From Macquaria australasica (lineage: Eukaryota; Chordata; Actinopteri; Centrarchiformes; Percichthyidae): a DNA stretch of 64,000 nucleotides. A program made the position numbers and the translations under genes. The notes beneath the pieces were generated by a model. The model was not told where the DNA came from. It did not search any database and saw only the letters and a program-made list of their open reading frames with translations. Positions 1-11,220 of the stretch are shown piece after piece (the stretch's first letter is position 1; each line of letters begins with the position of its first letter). Where the stretch lies: contig SEMN01000455.1 of assembly GCA_005408345.1 (NCBI GenBank), positions 38,501 through 102,500 of the forward strand, written 5' to 3'.

Positions 1-1101
1 GGAAGTTCCAGCGACTCCAACTCGGGCGCCACTGTGAAAAGAAGGCGGAGTATGTCCCCGTTACTGCGGCGGCCACAGACTCCACCAGGGAGCACCAACC
101 ATGTGGTGGTGGGAAAGAGTCCAATAGGGGTTCAAGGCCAGCAGAACCTCCTCAAACCCATCCCACAGCACAAAGGTAAGATTAAGATGTACCTGGAACA
201 TGAGAGTTATACTCTATGATCATAAGAATACCTTACATACATACACTTTAAATTCAGGAGTCGATGGCAACAACATGGTGGTCACTGAGAGTAACGGTGA
301 CGGGGTTCTTGGGCCTGAGTCGGGGGAGATCTGGCCCGCTGAGATGGACACTGTAGCAGGGAACCCACCTTCACTGAGCCTAGAGGAGCAGGCCGGGCCA
401 GGGGCAACAGATCAGGGAGAGGACGTCAACATGATGGAGGAGAGACTAGTGGAAGATGGTCTAGATGAGCAGCCGCTGGAGGAGAAACACAACTGTGACC
501 GACTGAGTCCACAGAGCCATGTAGAGGACGCTGAGGCTGACCATGACCCTGACCCTGCAGTGCTTGAGACCATATTCATAGCCCCACTAGATGGCAGCCA
601 AGCAGAGCTGAGGAGTCGGGTCATCAAGGAGGTCCGCAAACCTGGGCGAAGTGAGTATGAGCCAGTGCAGTGTATCTCATTACATTCATTTTCATGCCAA
701 TCTGCTGAAGTAAGTGTCATATTGGGAACATGTGGCTGTCACATCATCTCTGTCTGTGTCTTCCTCAGACTATGAGGCGATACTGAGACTACTGCAGCAG
801 GTGAAAGGACCAGTTAATGTTCAAAGGTACTTCATCCAACATGCCATCAAAGAGGCTGTCAGGTAAGAAGCAATGACTCATAACCACATCTCCCGTGGTT
901 TGTTTTTGGAAACTAACTCCCTGAACATGCATTTTCAGTATAATTGCAATTCCCCATTTATTCCCTGCTTCTAATTTCCTTTGCCTCTCTGGCAGGTTTA
1001 AGAAGCGGGTACTGATCCAACAGCTGGAGGTGGCCCTCACTGAGGTGGAGAAGAAGCAAGCGACATCCTCACAGCTTCCCAATGATTATAGCAGTTCGTG
1101 A
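1..1101 (+). CDS. ints6l: Integrator complex subunit 6-like, 3' end of gene (partial)
   Basis: Last four coding exons of a gene that starts before the window: 1-175, 258-650, 769-862 and 996-1101, stop TGA at 1099-1101. All junctions are GT/AG and the reading frame is kept throughout. The encoded tail starts with a Ser/Arg/Pro-rich stretch (KRRRSMSPLLRRPQTPPG) and an acidic low-complexity linker. It ends in the conserved INTS6 C-terminal domain: VIKEVRKPGR, then NYEAILRLLQQVKG, then FKKRVLIQQLE. INTS6 family proteins are Integrator subunits that help recruit PP2A and act on snRNA 3' processing and promoter-proximal termination in the nucleus. The N-terminal VWA region lies outside the window. 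I prefer ints6l over ints6 because mmgt1 is next door, as on human Xq26; the sequence alone does not settle this. Confidence 0.88.
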
Positions 1102-2740
1102 GGAAGCCATCTTTGCTTTGTTACTAGAAAAGGAAATGAGGCCCCTCTCCTCCCAAGTATATTTTGTTGACCGTTGACCATAAAAGAGACGTCCTTGCTG
1201 ACTATCCCTCAAAAAGACAAATTGGGGAACTGGGGGGGGGGCAAATGCACTGATAGCAGACGTTCCCACTGTTCCTGTGCTGTTACATCACATCCTGTTA
1301 GAGGCCGAGAGTAAGGGGTTTAACTGAAGGAGGGGCCTTCGGCACAGATCCACTGAGGATTAGTAAAGAGACTTTAAATATAATTCTCCTTATATTGACA
1401 GATGCCTTAAACATCCATATGGCTTTTGTCTGTATTGGCACATTGTTCAGTAGACACACACACACTCTGTTAAGACAGATACACAATAAGCCGTCAGATC
1501 CTCAAATACCAGAGAGAGGGATGGACAGGATTATTCCTGGTATTGTTATTCTTTAAAAACAGGCCTTTCTTCAGCTGGTCTGAAAAGTGTTTGTAAGACT
1601 GCAACCATTTTTTTCGATGAGTAATAAAATGTAGATTTATGGCTAACAGGAGAAATCTGGTCCACAAAATGATACTGTTATCTAGCATTTTCCTAGCCAT
1701 ATCAGCTAATACTGATATGTATCAGCATTAGGGGTGGGCGATATCGTATATGTAATTTTATGTAGCAGTAGCAATAGTGATATATCTGCAATTTTCTGGA
1801 AAAATCAATTGAGAAACCAGATAAACTAGATAAAATATCTAGATGGAAATGTCTATTATGGGGAATCAAATCAAGGTACTACATCCCATTGATGCAAAAA
1901 TCCTGTATCTGCAATACTGCCATATGAAAGGGATAGGTGCCTCAGTATAAATGGTGTGTCAAAATCTCAAATGGTAGACACATTTCTCTTGTCTAATGCT
2001 ATATATACTGTCATATCGCCCAACCCTAATTAGCATTTTTTTCAGTCCAAAAAAGGTTACCATAATTAATTGGCTTTTAAATGTCCAAATTGGGTCCATT
2101 TTGTTACAAATTGGACAGACAATCTTCACACAATAGTGCTGTTTATATATATAGTATTTAGATGTATCAGTGTTTTGGGACACTTGCACATTACTGTGTT
2201 GGACTGGAAATGTCCATAATTTACGTACCACAAGACAGTTTATTGATTGAGCATCATTATCTGCCATCTTGCTGCCATTACAGCAATAGCACAGGAGTTC
2301 AGTGAATGCAGCTGTAGGTATCCATTTAGAGTTTACTCCTCCAACCATCCAACACACACAGAGAGAGAGAGAGAAACACTCCACAAACACTCCATTGATT
2401 CCCAGAATTACAACTTTATTGGGAGGACTTTCTGCATCTGTCCGGGCTCAGTTGTCAGTCGCCTGCTGTTGAACATTAACAGCTGGTAATCTGCCCTCTG
2501 CTGCGTTTTACATAAATCCAGGTTAGCGCTCCTCTTTTGTTTTCCTTGTTTTTATGACAGATGTACACTACTTTTTAATGTTCATAAGGAATATAGATTA
2601 TTTTTGTGAATTTGTTTATTTCAGAGTATAAGAAATATTTTGAATGAAAATGTTTAAAAGCCAATTTTGTAAACTGTTAAATACATATATAAAACGAAAG
2701 GTTTTATGAACCTGCTTTTTTTAACAAAACAAAAAATAAA
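1102..2740 (+). other. ints6l 3' untranslated region, candidate poly(A) signals
   Basis: Non-coding sequence after the ints6l stop. AATAAA occurs at 1623-1628 and again at 2735-2740, so the 3'UTR is either about 0.5 kb or about 1.6 kb. If the distal signal is used, the hAT-like element at 1729-2028 lies inside the transcript. Which signal is used cannot be read from the sequence. Confidence 0.5.
1729..2028. mobile_element. hAT-like non-autonomous element (300 bp) with 8-bp target duplication
   Basis: The ends are inverted: TAGGGGTGGGCGATAT on the left, and ATATCGCCCAACCCTA on the right, differing by one base. The flanks are ATCAGCAT (1721-1728) and ATTAGCAT (2029-2036), an 8-bp duplication with one mismatch. 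An 8-bp duplication with short TAGGG/CCCTA-type ends is the signature of hAT transposons. There is no coding capacity inside, so it is a MITE. Confidence 0.75.
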
Positions 2741-4052
2741 CCACTTGTAGAATGGTATATCCTCTTTTGTGTCAGTGTGTGTAGTTCTATCTAGAAGTGT
2801 CATTTAATAGCCTACATTGGCAAAACAATTGTACATTTTGCATCCAAACATACAGCCTTCCAAGCTGAATTCATCTTGTGTAATGTGAAACTGGCCAATA
2901 TTTGTGATGAAGAACAGAGATTTCTATTAGACAGTGAGAAATTCAATTATATTTTGTCTCTGATTTACTGAATCCCTTATTATGAACAAGTGTCTGTTTG
3001 AGACAAATGGATGGAGTTGTTCTCTGGAGCAGCTTAGTGTGTAAAGAATGGCATCAACACTAACTGCAGTAGTCCCCAACCTTTTTGGCTTCTCGATGTC
3101 TACTTGTAACCCCTCATCAAAGGTTGCATATGTCCAGTGGTTGTGACCACTTCAACCAAAGCCACTGACTTTTTGTCCTTGTTTTATCTGAATCTGAGGC
3201 CTGAAGAGGTGCATTTATTCAGTAATTCATGAGGAAAAAAAGCAATCCCTAAAGAGCAAAGTCTGAAAAAATAAACATAATTTTGTGTGAGTAGAAATAT
3301 TTTTTTTTCTCTGCTTTTCTGTCTTGTCATCATGCGACCCTTAGTGGGGTACCGATCCCCAGTTTGGGGGACCTTTCAAGCAAAAAAAAAGGGAAAAAAT
3401 TTGTATTTTCCACAATATTCTGCACCATATGAAAGACAAAAAACTAGAACTAGAAATTTGCCTTAAATGAAGGCAACATTTTCAGCGGTCATCTTGGGTG
3501 TATTCCATTAAATGGATCAATAAATCCAACAAACAGCCTACATCATTTTTTATTTGGAACTAACCTCACCTCAAATGTGTTTAAATGCAAATCCAGGAGG
3601 AACCACCTGCAGTTGAAAGTGATAAAGAGGAGACATGGACATAAAACACTGCTGTTTGAGAAAGATTTGGTGCAGCTTCCTTGACAACTCAGACTGCCAC
3701 CTAGAGGCCAACATGAGCAACTGATCAGGTGGAAAATTTTGTGATGCAGCAGTCCAGCAACAAGGTCACAGGTACATCTCTGCATCGACATTACTTAAAA
3801 TATGTTCCCTCCCACAGACAAAGGACTTGAATCTGTAATCCCATTAGCATTTCTTACCAATTTCTCCACATTGATTAAGCATGAGGCAGGACAGTAGAGC
3901 ACCTATGCCTTCCTGTTTCGTCTTCTAACAGCCCCTACAGCTTGCAGCACAGAGATTTGATCCCTTTTGTCTTGCAGAAGCAACATTCCAGCCTCTGAAT
4001 GAGATATAAAGCAAAATAAAAGATTCTGACACCTTGTAAAATCAGTATGCCT
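2741..4052. other. ints6l-mmgt1 intergenic region
   Basis: AT-rich spacer between two genes that end towards each other. It holds one hAT/Charlie-like relic (3067-3376) and several A/T runs. I see no exon and no RNA gene. Confidence 0.5.
3067..3376. mobile_element. Degenerate hAT/Charlie-like short element
   Basis: The left end CAGTAGTCCCCAACCTTTTT resembles the Charlie-type hAT terminus. The right end (3359-3376, AGTTTGGGGGACCTTT) is its imperfect inverted copy. Both arms are decayed, no clear target duplication remains and nothing is encoded. The family assignment comes from the terminal motif only. Confidence 0.45.
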
Positions 4053-4762
4053 TTTATTAAATTAAAAACATCTGTTGAATGTTAACAAAACGAAAACAAA
4101 ATGAAGGAAAAATAAACTTCATCCAAATGAATGTACCATTACCTTCTAGTTTGCCTTAAGTGTTCACAGTATCATTAGAAAGGCTGTCTAATGTTTTCTG
4201 TTCTCACATCTCACCATGAGTTGATTTCCTGTGACATAAATCAAACCTCTTTAATGCATACAGGAAGTACAGATGAGCCTTTATGCTTCCAGGAAATCAT
4301 CAAGGAAATAAAGGGTCCTCAGTTCATACAGTAAAACTCATTTCAGTTGACAAATGCTTTGCCCAGACAGCTGCTGAAGACTGACGCATGGCTGAAATAA
4401 AACCTTAACGAAACAGACGTTTTTATGCCCCTCATACAAAGGGTATACAAAGGACAGCAGTATCCCACTTCAGTTCAGAAGGGACAAAAAGGGAAGATGT
4501 CTTTGTATCTTAAGACTCCAAAGCGATTACATACTGTATATACAAACAAATCGGCTTGAAAAACTGAAGGGTTGGCACAGTCAGTGTTGAATATGGTGGC
4601 GGCCACTTTTATGGACAGAGGTGCATGTTTGGACAGGATATTAGTTTATGTACAAATACAAATTAAAGTAGAGGAAGATGACTTCTCACTTTCCCCCCCC
4701 TCTGTCTAACGAAAACAAATATTATCTGACGTCGATGGTGTTACAGGCAGCAAAGGCCAGTC
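4053..4762 (-). other. mmgt1 3' untranslated region with poly(A) signal
   Basis: TTTATT at 4053-4058 reads AATAAA on the minus strand, 0.7 kb downstream of the mmgt1 stop. It is the first strong signal after the coding sequence, so it is the likely transcript end. Confidence 0.55.
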
Positions 4763-6740
4763 TCAGTGCAAATGCTCCAGCTTGCGTAGCCGCATGGGGT
4801 TGGGAAGGGCTTGCTGGTTGCGTACAGAGGAGGGCTCCTCCTCTGGCGAGCGGAATAACACCCGACCGCGGTGGTTGAAAAGGTAAAAGGATGGGTGGTT
4901 CCTCAGTGTATCAAATGTTCTGGAAAAAAAAGACCGGCATGACACAAATATTGTTCTGCTTTCAAAGAGACAAACAGGCAGTTATGCACATGTTGGGACA
5001 CCGACTACACCAGCAGCAGTAATTTGAAAATATCTACCAATTGGACATGTCTTCTGAGGCAAATTTGATTGATTTCACTGATGTGATTTTGGGCAATATA
5101 AATAATACTGACTTGCTGTGTGCCCTGCTATGTCTCATGCAGGGCACACAGAAGCGCCTGAGTCTTTGGGAGTAAATATAAAACACAGTCACAACACATA
5201 ATAATGCTGAGAAATAAACTTCCAGAAAGAGACGGAGTTATTCCTCTTATACTGCATATTAAGATAGCAAGTCGTCTGAAAACATTACCTCGAACTCTGG
5301 GAATAATTCATTCATTCTGGGAATAATTCTGGTCATTATTACCTGACGCTTTGGCAATATTGTCATTGTTACATTCATGCCAATAAAGGAAACTGAATTG
5401 AACTGAATTAATTGTGATGGACATTATTCACTATTTCCTGATATGATTCAGTGAAAAAAGAAAGAACCCCCCCCCCCAGTCAAATTGGCTAGCTGCTGTG
5501 TCTCATGCTGGGCAGACAGACATGCCTGAGTCTTTGGCAGGAAATCTACCATCACGTCATGTAGTGATGCAGTTATTAATCTCATACTGCATATAAAACA
5601 GTTTTAGGGAGCAAAACTATTTTTTTTATGCCATTTCTTAATGATTTGGCATGGGACCCATTTAGAAAACTGTTGATGTAATATATGGTTTTGGCAGATA
5701 AAAGAAAGTGATGAAATCTGAAGCTCTGTACTTAAACCACTTGGTCTTATACTTCATAGATGCCTTATCATCGTTTTCCTGTCCTTTGTGGGAATGTTTC
5801 CTCAATGCACTCATTATATCATCAACCTTTTCTGTCTGAAGTGTCTGCTCTTTACATTATGTTTAACACACCGGTTGAAGGTGTACAAAAGACAGAGTGT
5901 AAAGCTGCATCTGGCCTTCACAACATATTGGCCACAAAATAACAGCAACTCAGGGAGGATTAGTGTGTCTGTGGGAACTGACTCAAAGTATTGTTACCAA
6001 CAATGTAGTTGAGGTGGTGAGCGCGCTTCCCCTGTGGCAGAGAACACAAACAACCACATTATCCAGGGAGAAAGGGGTGCTGCAGGGGAAACTCAACTTA
6101 CTTGTTTTTCAGCTCTGAGGAGGCGTCCATGTCTTTGAACTCTCCGGCGATATGGACGATGCCATAACAAGTGATCACAAACGATAATAAGGTCTGTAGA
6201 ACAATCTGCAAACAGAAAAAGAGAACGGTTTAAATATCAGACAGCTCTGTGGGCTTTGTTGCGACAAGGCGCACGGAGATTCAGAATGAAGGTCGCTCAC
6301 ATCAACCGGTAGCGTCTCGTTTTCCTTCTCTGTGAGTCGCATGTATGACCGATCTGAGGGGACAAATGCATTTTAGCCAGCAAGTCAAATGAACACCATT
6401 ACTCTGCAGCAGATATAACGCGCTTCTAGTCGCGCTAAACGCTGCATGTCAGTGATATTTCAACATTAACGACGGGTGGAGGTTTCCGTCTGAGCGGGTC
6501 TGAGCGGGGCTAAGCTGCGCTAGCGTCTAGTCAGCCAGCTCAGCTGCTGGACCGAGAGGCCCAACCGGCTGTTTCACAACCCGGCTCGGCGACAACGGAG
6601 CCCTCCTGAAACAAACGGAGACCCGGGGACCCGTGCTTTCACTCCCTGCGCCGAGACTTACGCTGTGCCGCCGAGAAAGCTGCATGAGCTAAGGCGAACA
6701 GTCCGACGCCGACAACACCTTTCCAGAGCGACGAGGCCAT
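4763..6740 (-). CDS. mmgt1: ER membrane protein complex subunit 5 / membrane magnesium transporter 1
   Basis: Four coding exons on the minus strand: 6740-6662, 6353-6301, 6205-6102 and 4919-4763 (stop TGA 4763-4765), all GT/AG and in frame, giving 130 residues; human MMGT1 has 131. The protein begins MASSLWKGVVGVGLFALAHA, the first membrane helix (about 5-26). The second helix, about 45-67, begins IVLQTLLSFVITCYGIVHIA. Next comes the conserved EFKDMDASSELKNK segment, and the cytosolic tail contains TFDTLRNHPSFYLFNHRGR. The family is EMC5, a core subunit of the EMC insertase in the ER membrane, also described as a Mg2+ transporter. The start codon is the first ATG of the conserved N terminus. 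It is tail to tail with ints6l and head to head with pfdn6. Confidence 0.95.
5110..5605. repeat. Diverged local duplication in mmgt1 intron 3
   Basis: About 5110-5275 and 5490-5605 share ordered text: GCTGTGT...TGTCTCATGC, then GCCTGAGTCTTTGG, then CATACTGCATAT. The copies are separated by a different repeat fragment (about 5335-5405). This looks like an old duplication of intronic or repeat sequence with no coding content. Confidence 0.5.
5335..5405. repeat. Short interspersed repeat fragment, LINE/SINE-tail-like
   Basis: GGCAATATTGTCATTGTTAC, then CATGCCAATAAAGG, then GAATTGAACTGAATT. This resembles the 3' tails of widespread fish retroposons that end in AATAAAG followed by GAATT units. 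It was recognised from memory of similar sequences; the family is unassigned. Confidence 0.4.
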
Positions 6741-7115
6741 CTTGAAGCAGGGCGGCGAGGAGCCTGCGTGCAGTGTCGTAAAACAGTGTCGTGAACCGCC
6801 GGAAGCATGACGGGGCCAAAAAACATCACCACGACGTGAAATCCACGAGAATATATTTAAATTAAATTACATTTAGATATGCACACCGTGTGGTGGTTTT
6901 AATGTTCGTTGTTTATTTGTGTGCTAGTTTATTTGTCATGGATACACCTGTGAAGATGGCGTAGGCTCTTACTTTGAAGGGATCGGATAACATCCGCTGT
7001 AGCCGCTGCCCTTTCCTGTTAGCTAACGCAGAGCCTTCATGTTACACCACATTTAGACCGATCTCTCTGGTATATTTACCCAGTCTGTTGCGCTTTTACC
7101 CGATCAAACGCAAAT
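6741..7115. promoter_or_regulatory. Divergent mmgt1-pfdn6 promoter region
   Basis: 375 bp separate the two start codons, which face away from each other. CpG density is high from about 6440 to 6800, covering mmgt1 exon 1 and intron 1. I see no clear TATA box at the expected distance on either side. The layout fits a CpG-island bidirectional housekeeping promoter. Confidence 0.6.
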
Positions 7116-8203
7116 ATGGCAGAGGCCATTCAAAAGAAATTGAAAGCGGAAGTAGAAAAGTACACGCAGATGCAGAAAGGTGGGTTCCAGCTAACGTGGT
7201 TTCTCACATCATGGCGTGTTGTGGCGAGCTAACGTCGACTAATATTAGGACAGCTAGGACCACGGTGAATTAGCTCGTTAGATAGTTCCCCCACATTTAA
7301 ACTATTGTTTATGGTTACAACAATACTGCCATTACATTATATATATGTAGAAATAGATCATATTTTAGATATTAATGTTAAGCAGCCATTTAACACGCCG
7401 ATGTTCAAGCAGAAAGATTTGTTGATGAACAATTGTCAGTAACTAACAGTTTGCTTCGACTTCGTCGACGCATAATTTGTTAGATATGGATCTCTCTCTC
7501 TCTTTGTCTGTCTATTCGTCTGTCTCTCTTGTCTCTTTCTTCTTCTTGTCTGTCTTGTCTCCCTTCTCTCTTCTCTCTTCTGTCTGTCTGTTCTCTCTGT
7601 CTGTCTGTCTGTCTCTTCTATCTGTCTGTCTTTCTCTCTGTCTAATGGACGAATGAATGAACGGATCGGTTGATCGAATCGATCGACGATCGAATCGAAC
7701 GCGAACGAACGTGACGCGCAGCGAATGAACGACGAACGATCGATCTGCCGATCTGACGCGATCTGAACGAACGCGATCGATCGAACAATGAACGGATGAA
7801 TGAATGAATGACGAATGAATGGACGGAATGGACGAAAGAATGAATGAACGATCGAAATGACGGCGGAACGACGAACGAACGAACGAAAACGAACGATAAA
7901 CGAACGATGAATGATCTTGAACGAACGAACGCGCTGAACGACGCTGAATGAATGAATGAATGACGAATGCGGAGAATGAATGGACGGACGAACGATCTTA
8001 ACGGATCGAACGATCGAATGAACGACGAACGAACGAACGCGAATCGACTGACGCGATCGAATCTGATCTGAATCTGAACGAACGAATTCTCTCTCTCTCT
8101 CTCTGTCTGTCTCTCTCTCTCTCTGTCTCTGTCTGTCTGTCTCTCTGTCTGTCTCTCTCTCTCTGTCTGTCTCTCTGTCTGTCTGTCTCTGTCTCTGTCT
8201 GTC

Positions 8204-8234
<31 letters not shown>

Positions 8235-10196
8235 CTCTGTCTCTCTCTCTCTGTCTGTCTTTCCAGGAGCTCGATCTGCTGGACAGCACAAACACAGTTT
8301 ATAAGCTTATTGGCCCAGTATTAGTGAAGCAAGACCTGGATGAGGCCAAAGCCACAGTCACAAAAAGGCTGGAATACATCAACGGAGAGATGTGAGTTAC
8401 TAAAGATGTGGTCCGCTCCACAGAAATCATGCCGGTAGTTTTACATCCTGCATAGGTGCTGCAAAAGTTACTAAGAGAACCTGACGGTGTACTGAGCAGA
8501 GCGGTAGTATATAAGTCCATATTCCAGACATCCGTTAGTCCAGTGTGGTTTCATTTGAAAGGGGTCAGTTCTGACTCAGGCTGCAGATGCTATGGTAATG
8601 TTGAAGGAGAAGAGGGAAGACTTTCCTTGAAATAGAATGCAGCCAGGGCTCATCACAGCTGATCACTGATTGAATTAGAAATTGCATTGAGCTGCAATTC
8701 ATCAATCCTTGAAAGTGTGATTTAATTTGAATGTCTGGTTGAAGCCACTGTAGCAGTGATCATACCTGACCCATAACAACTGGAACATTAAATGGGGTTA
8801 TTTGTGCATGCCCTGAGAAGATACTTTGGCGGGTACCTATTGTGCAAATAGACTGCAGCTATGAGTTGTTATTAGGTTCTTGCCATGACACCAGGTAAGT
8901 AGGAAAGTGTGTCCCAATTCTGAAAAATGCCAACATGCACACCTGCTCTATACCGCTTCACGTAATGTGCCACCCTGGCTGGATCTTCCAAAGTCCACAT
9001 TTCTGGGTTGAATGCATCATTACAGGCCAACAGACTCCTCCAAATGTGGCTGAGAAACGCAGCTTTCTTTTGCCTAAATGTTGAGGACACAACTAGAGTA
9101 TTGTTACCAGCCTGGACATGTTCCCTCTCAACGGGGCATTAAAGGGAAATTGAATTTACATGGATATTTTTACCATTAACCTAATAGACTTTTTGCCAGT
9201 CGTCTATCATTAAAGTAAAAACTCACAACTTCAACACCTAACTTGACTATCATGGTATATCAAGTGGTATTTACACGATATTGGCTGTGACTTTACAAAT
9301 GTCAACATAATTGTCAGTGTGATTATTATCAAGGGTGAATATCACTGCATTTATTATATAATATTAATGATTTTAAGACATTCCTTCCCTAAAAATAATA
9401 TCACATAGAAGCTTCAAATGTTATATCTTAATCTCTTCAATTTTAATGTATATACAATAACTCCTCCAGTTAGATAATAGCATGATTTTTTATTTCAATT
9501 ATATTACAACCTCTCATTCTCCAGATACTTTGAATCTTAATAGACACCTGAGCAACGTTGGCACTTACTGGAAATTCAGTGCACAAGTAAAGCTTAGCTG
9601 TGTTATCATGCTCACTCACATGTAGGGGGCAGTAAGGAGTTTGGTGGATTGACAATAATTTACAACATCCTTGCTGCAGTCTTCACGCTGTCCCTTTGAT
9701 TACAGGATCACTGAGAGTACATGTTTTGTGTGTATTGTGCCACAACAGGAGACATTCAGAGAGGAACCTCGGAGTGGTGTTGAATCATCTTCATGATCAC
9801 TCTGTAGACTGTAGGCCGTTGAATTGTATCATACACGTGTTTTTGTAATATTCCCATTCCTTTGTTCCTTGTGTTTGTGTGGGATAGATATAGTCAAAAT
9901 ATCAGTACCTGAAATAGAAGTATCAGTACATGGCAGGGAGAGAGAAAAAATATATTTTATACAGACAGGTGAGCAACACCTCTTGTGTGAGCAGATTCAG
10001 TGGACGTAAATGTGGCCAAATGTGTTTCATTCTGATGTTTCTTTAACACCCCCCACCCCCCCTGTCCTGTTGCAGTCACAGGTACGAGACGCTCCTGAAA
10101 GAGATGGAAAAGAAATCTGAACAGCATCGAGAGGTCTTGTCCAGTTTGCAGCAGGAGTTCCAGAGAGCTCAGGGCCTGGCTGTTGGCAAAGTCTGA
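7116..10196 (+). CDS. pfdn6: Prefoldin subunit 6, with one internal exon missing from the sequence
   Basis: Three exons are visible: 7116-7179 (MAEAIQKKLKAEVEKYTQMQK plus one base), 8267-8391 (ELDLLDSTNTVYKLIGPVLV...KRLEYINGE) and 10076-10196 (HRYETLLKEMEKKSEQHREV...LAVGKV, stop 10194-10196). Prefoldin 6 is a small beta-type coiled-coil subunit of the hexameric cytosolic prefoldin that delivers unfolded actin and tubulin to CCT/TRiC. Compared with the ~129-residue family, about 24 residues between MQK and ELD are absent. Exon 1 ends with one extra base while 8267 starts on a codon boundary, so joining them directly breaks the frame. An exon of about 71 bp is therefore expected between 7180 and 8266, where a strange low-complexity block sits. 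An assembly fault is likelier than a dead gene, because the rest of the gene is intact. Confidence 0.88.
7490..8265. repeat. Anomalous low-complexity block in pfdn6 intron
   Basis: It has three parts: irregular CT/GTCT microsatellite (about 7490-7641), a CpG-rich block built of GAAC, GAAT, GATC and ACGA words (about 7642-8088), then a second CT/GTCT tract (about 8089-8262) running straight into the splice acceptor at 8265-8266. The middle block is unlike any other sequence in the window. The missing pfdn6 exon would be expected within this interval. It may be a real decayed satellite or a consensus error from long, noisy reads. Confidence 0.8.
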
Positions 10197-10368
10197 TGAA
10201 GTGATCCAGCTGCACGCTCACATACACACACACAAATAGATAATAGAGATAAAAGTAGAAGGGGTTAGTCATACTATAATGTAAACCTACAACATGCGGC
10301 TGAGTAAATTCTGCTCGTATCTTGTCATTAATTTGCAGCATTATTACTGTGACTTTTCTCTTGTTACT

Positions 10369-10374
10369 AATAAA
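10369..10374 (+). other. pfdn6 poly(A) signal
   Basis: AATAAA 173 bp after the pfdn6 stop codon, giving a short 3'UTR as is usual for this gene family. Confidence 0.6.
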
Positions 10375-10829
10375 CATGTTTTTCATGAAAGGTCCTACCT
10401 TCTCCTTCAGTTTTAATTATGTGAGCAGAGTTTCTCTTGCATAAAACAGATTTGTGCAGCGCCTGTCTCTGTTGAACATTTGCTGTAATTGCTGGGGCAG
10501 GCTGGTGGCCACCAGAGCAGATGTTGTCCAGTCCCTGACCCGCCCCACACCTCGCAGCAGTGAGAACAGGCACAGCGGTGCAGCGTTGTTCGCGTTAATG
10601 AATGTGCTTTCCCCCGCTGTCTCCCACCAGCGGAGGATTTAGGCAACATGAATAATCTAAAGTCTTCTACGGTCTTAAGGACCCAAACCTTCTTAACTGC
10701 GAATGCCCGTTCAGCTTAGATATCTAGTATGACTTTACATTGACGGTTGGAAGTCGCCTGCATATTGACAATAAGCTAATTGACCAGGTCTCAGCCAGCA
10801 GCAGTTGTGTAGGCTGTACTATATGTAGA

Positions 10830-10915
10830 TTCAATTCAGTTTTATTTATATAGCGCCATATCAACAAAGTTATCTCAGGGCACTTTAGATAATTCCTTCA
10901 TACAGCAGTAGGCTA
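10830..10915. repeat. Interspersed repeat fragment (TTTTATTTATATAGCGCC type)
   Basis: The string TTTTATTTATATAGCGCC, followed by ATATCAACAAAGTTATCTCA and GGCACTTTA, is a motif common in dispersed fish repeats. Only one end of the element seems present. Identification is from memory, not from a library search. Confidence 0.5.
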
Positions 10916-11186
10916 AACTTCTAAGATAACCAGGCTATAATTCTCCGTAAACAACAGCATGAATGTTCATGTGTAGCCTATGCAACAGCGTACTAGCCTG
11001 TAGGCTAACAACACAGGGTCAGAGTATCACACGTTTTAATGCATTAAACCTAATGGAAACGATTAAGCTAGATTCATGCAAAACAAACTGTGGCTATTTA
11101 TTCTATTCATATATACCTTTAACAACACAAGCTTACATAAGAATGTTTTACAGTCTGTGTTGAGTCTGGGCTACAAATAACTGACG

Positions 11187-11187
<1 letters not shown>

Positions 11188-11217
<30 letters not shown>
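11188..11217. repeat. (CA)n microsatellite
   Basis: About 15 uninterrupted CA units, visible directly. Confidence 0.95.

Positions 11218-11220
<3 letters not shown>

Noticed and set aside
412..720. 102-codon minus-strand frame
   Set aside because: Antisense shadow of the ints6l exon 258-650.
7642..8295. 217-codon minus-strand open frame
   Set aside because: It is Arg/Ser/Phe/Asp/Glu repeat produced by tetranucleotide words and CT repeats, overlaps a real pfdn6 exon on the other strand, and has no domain.
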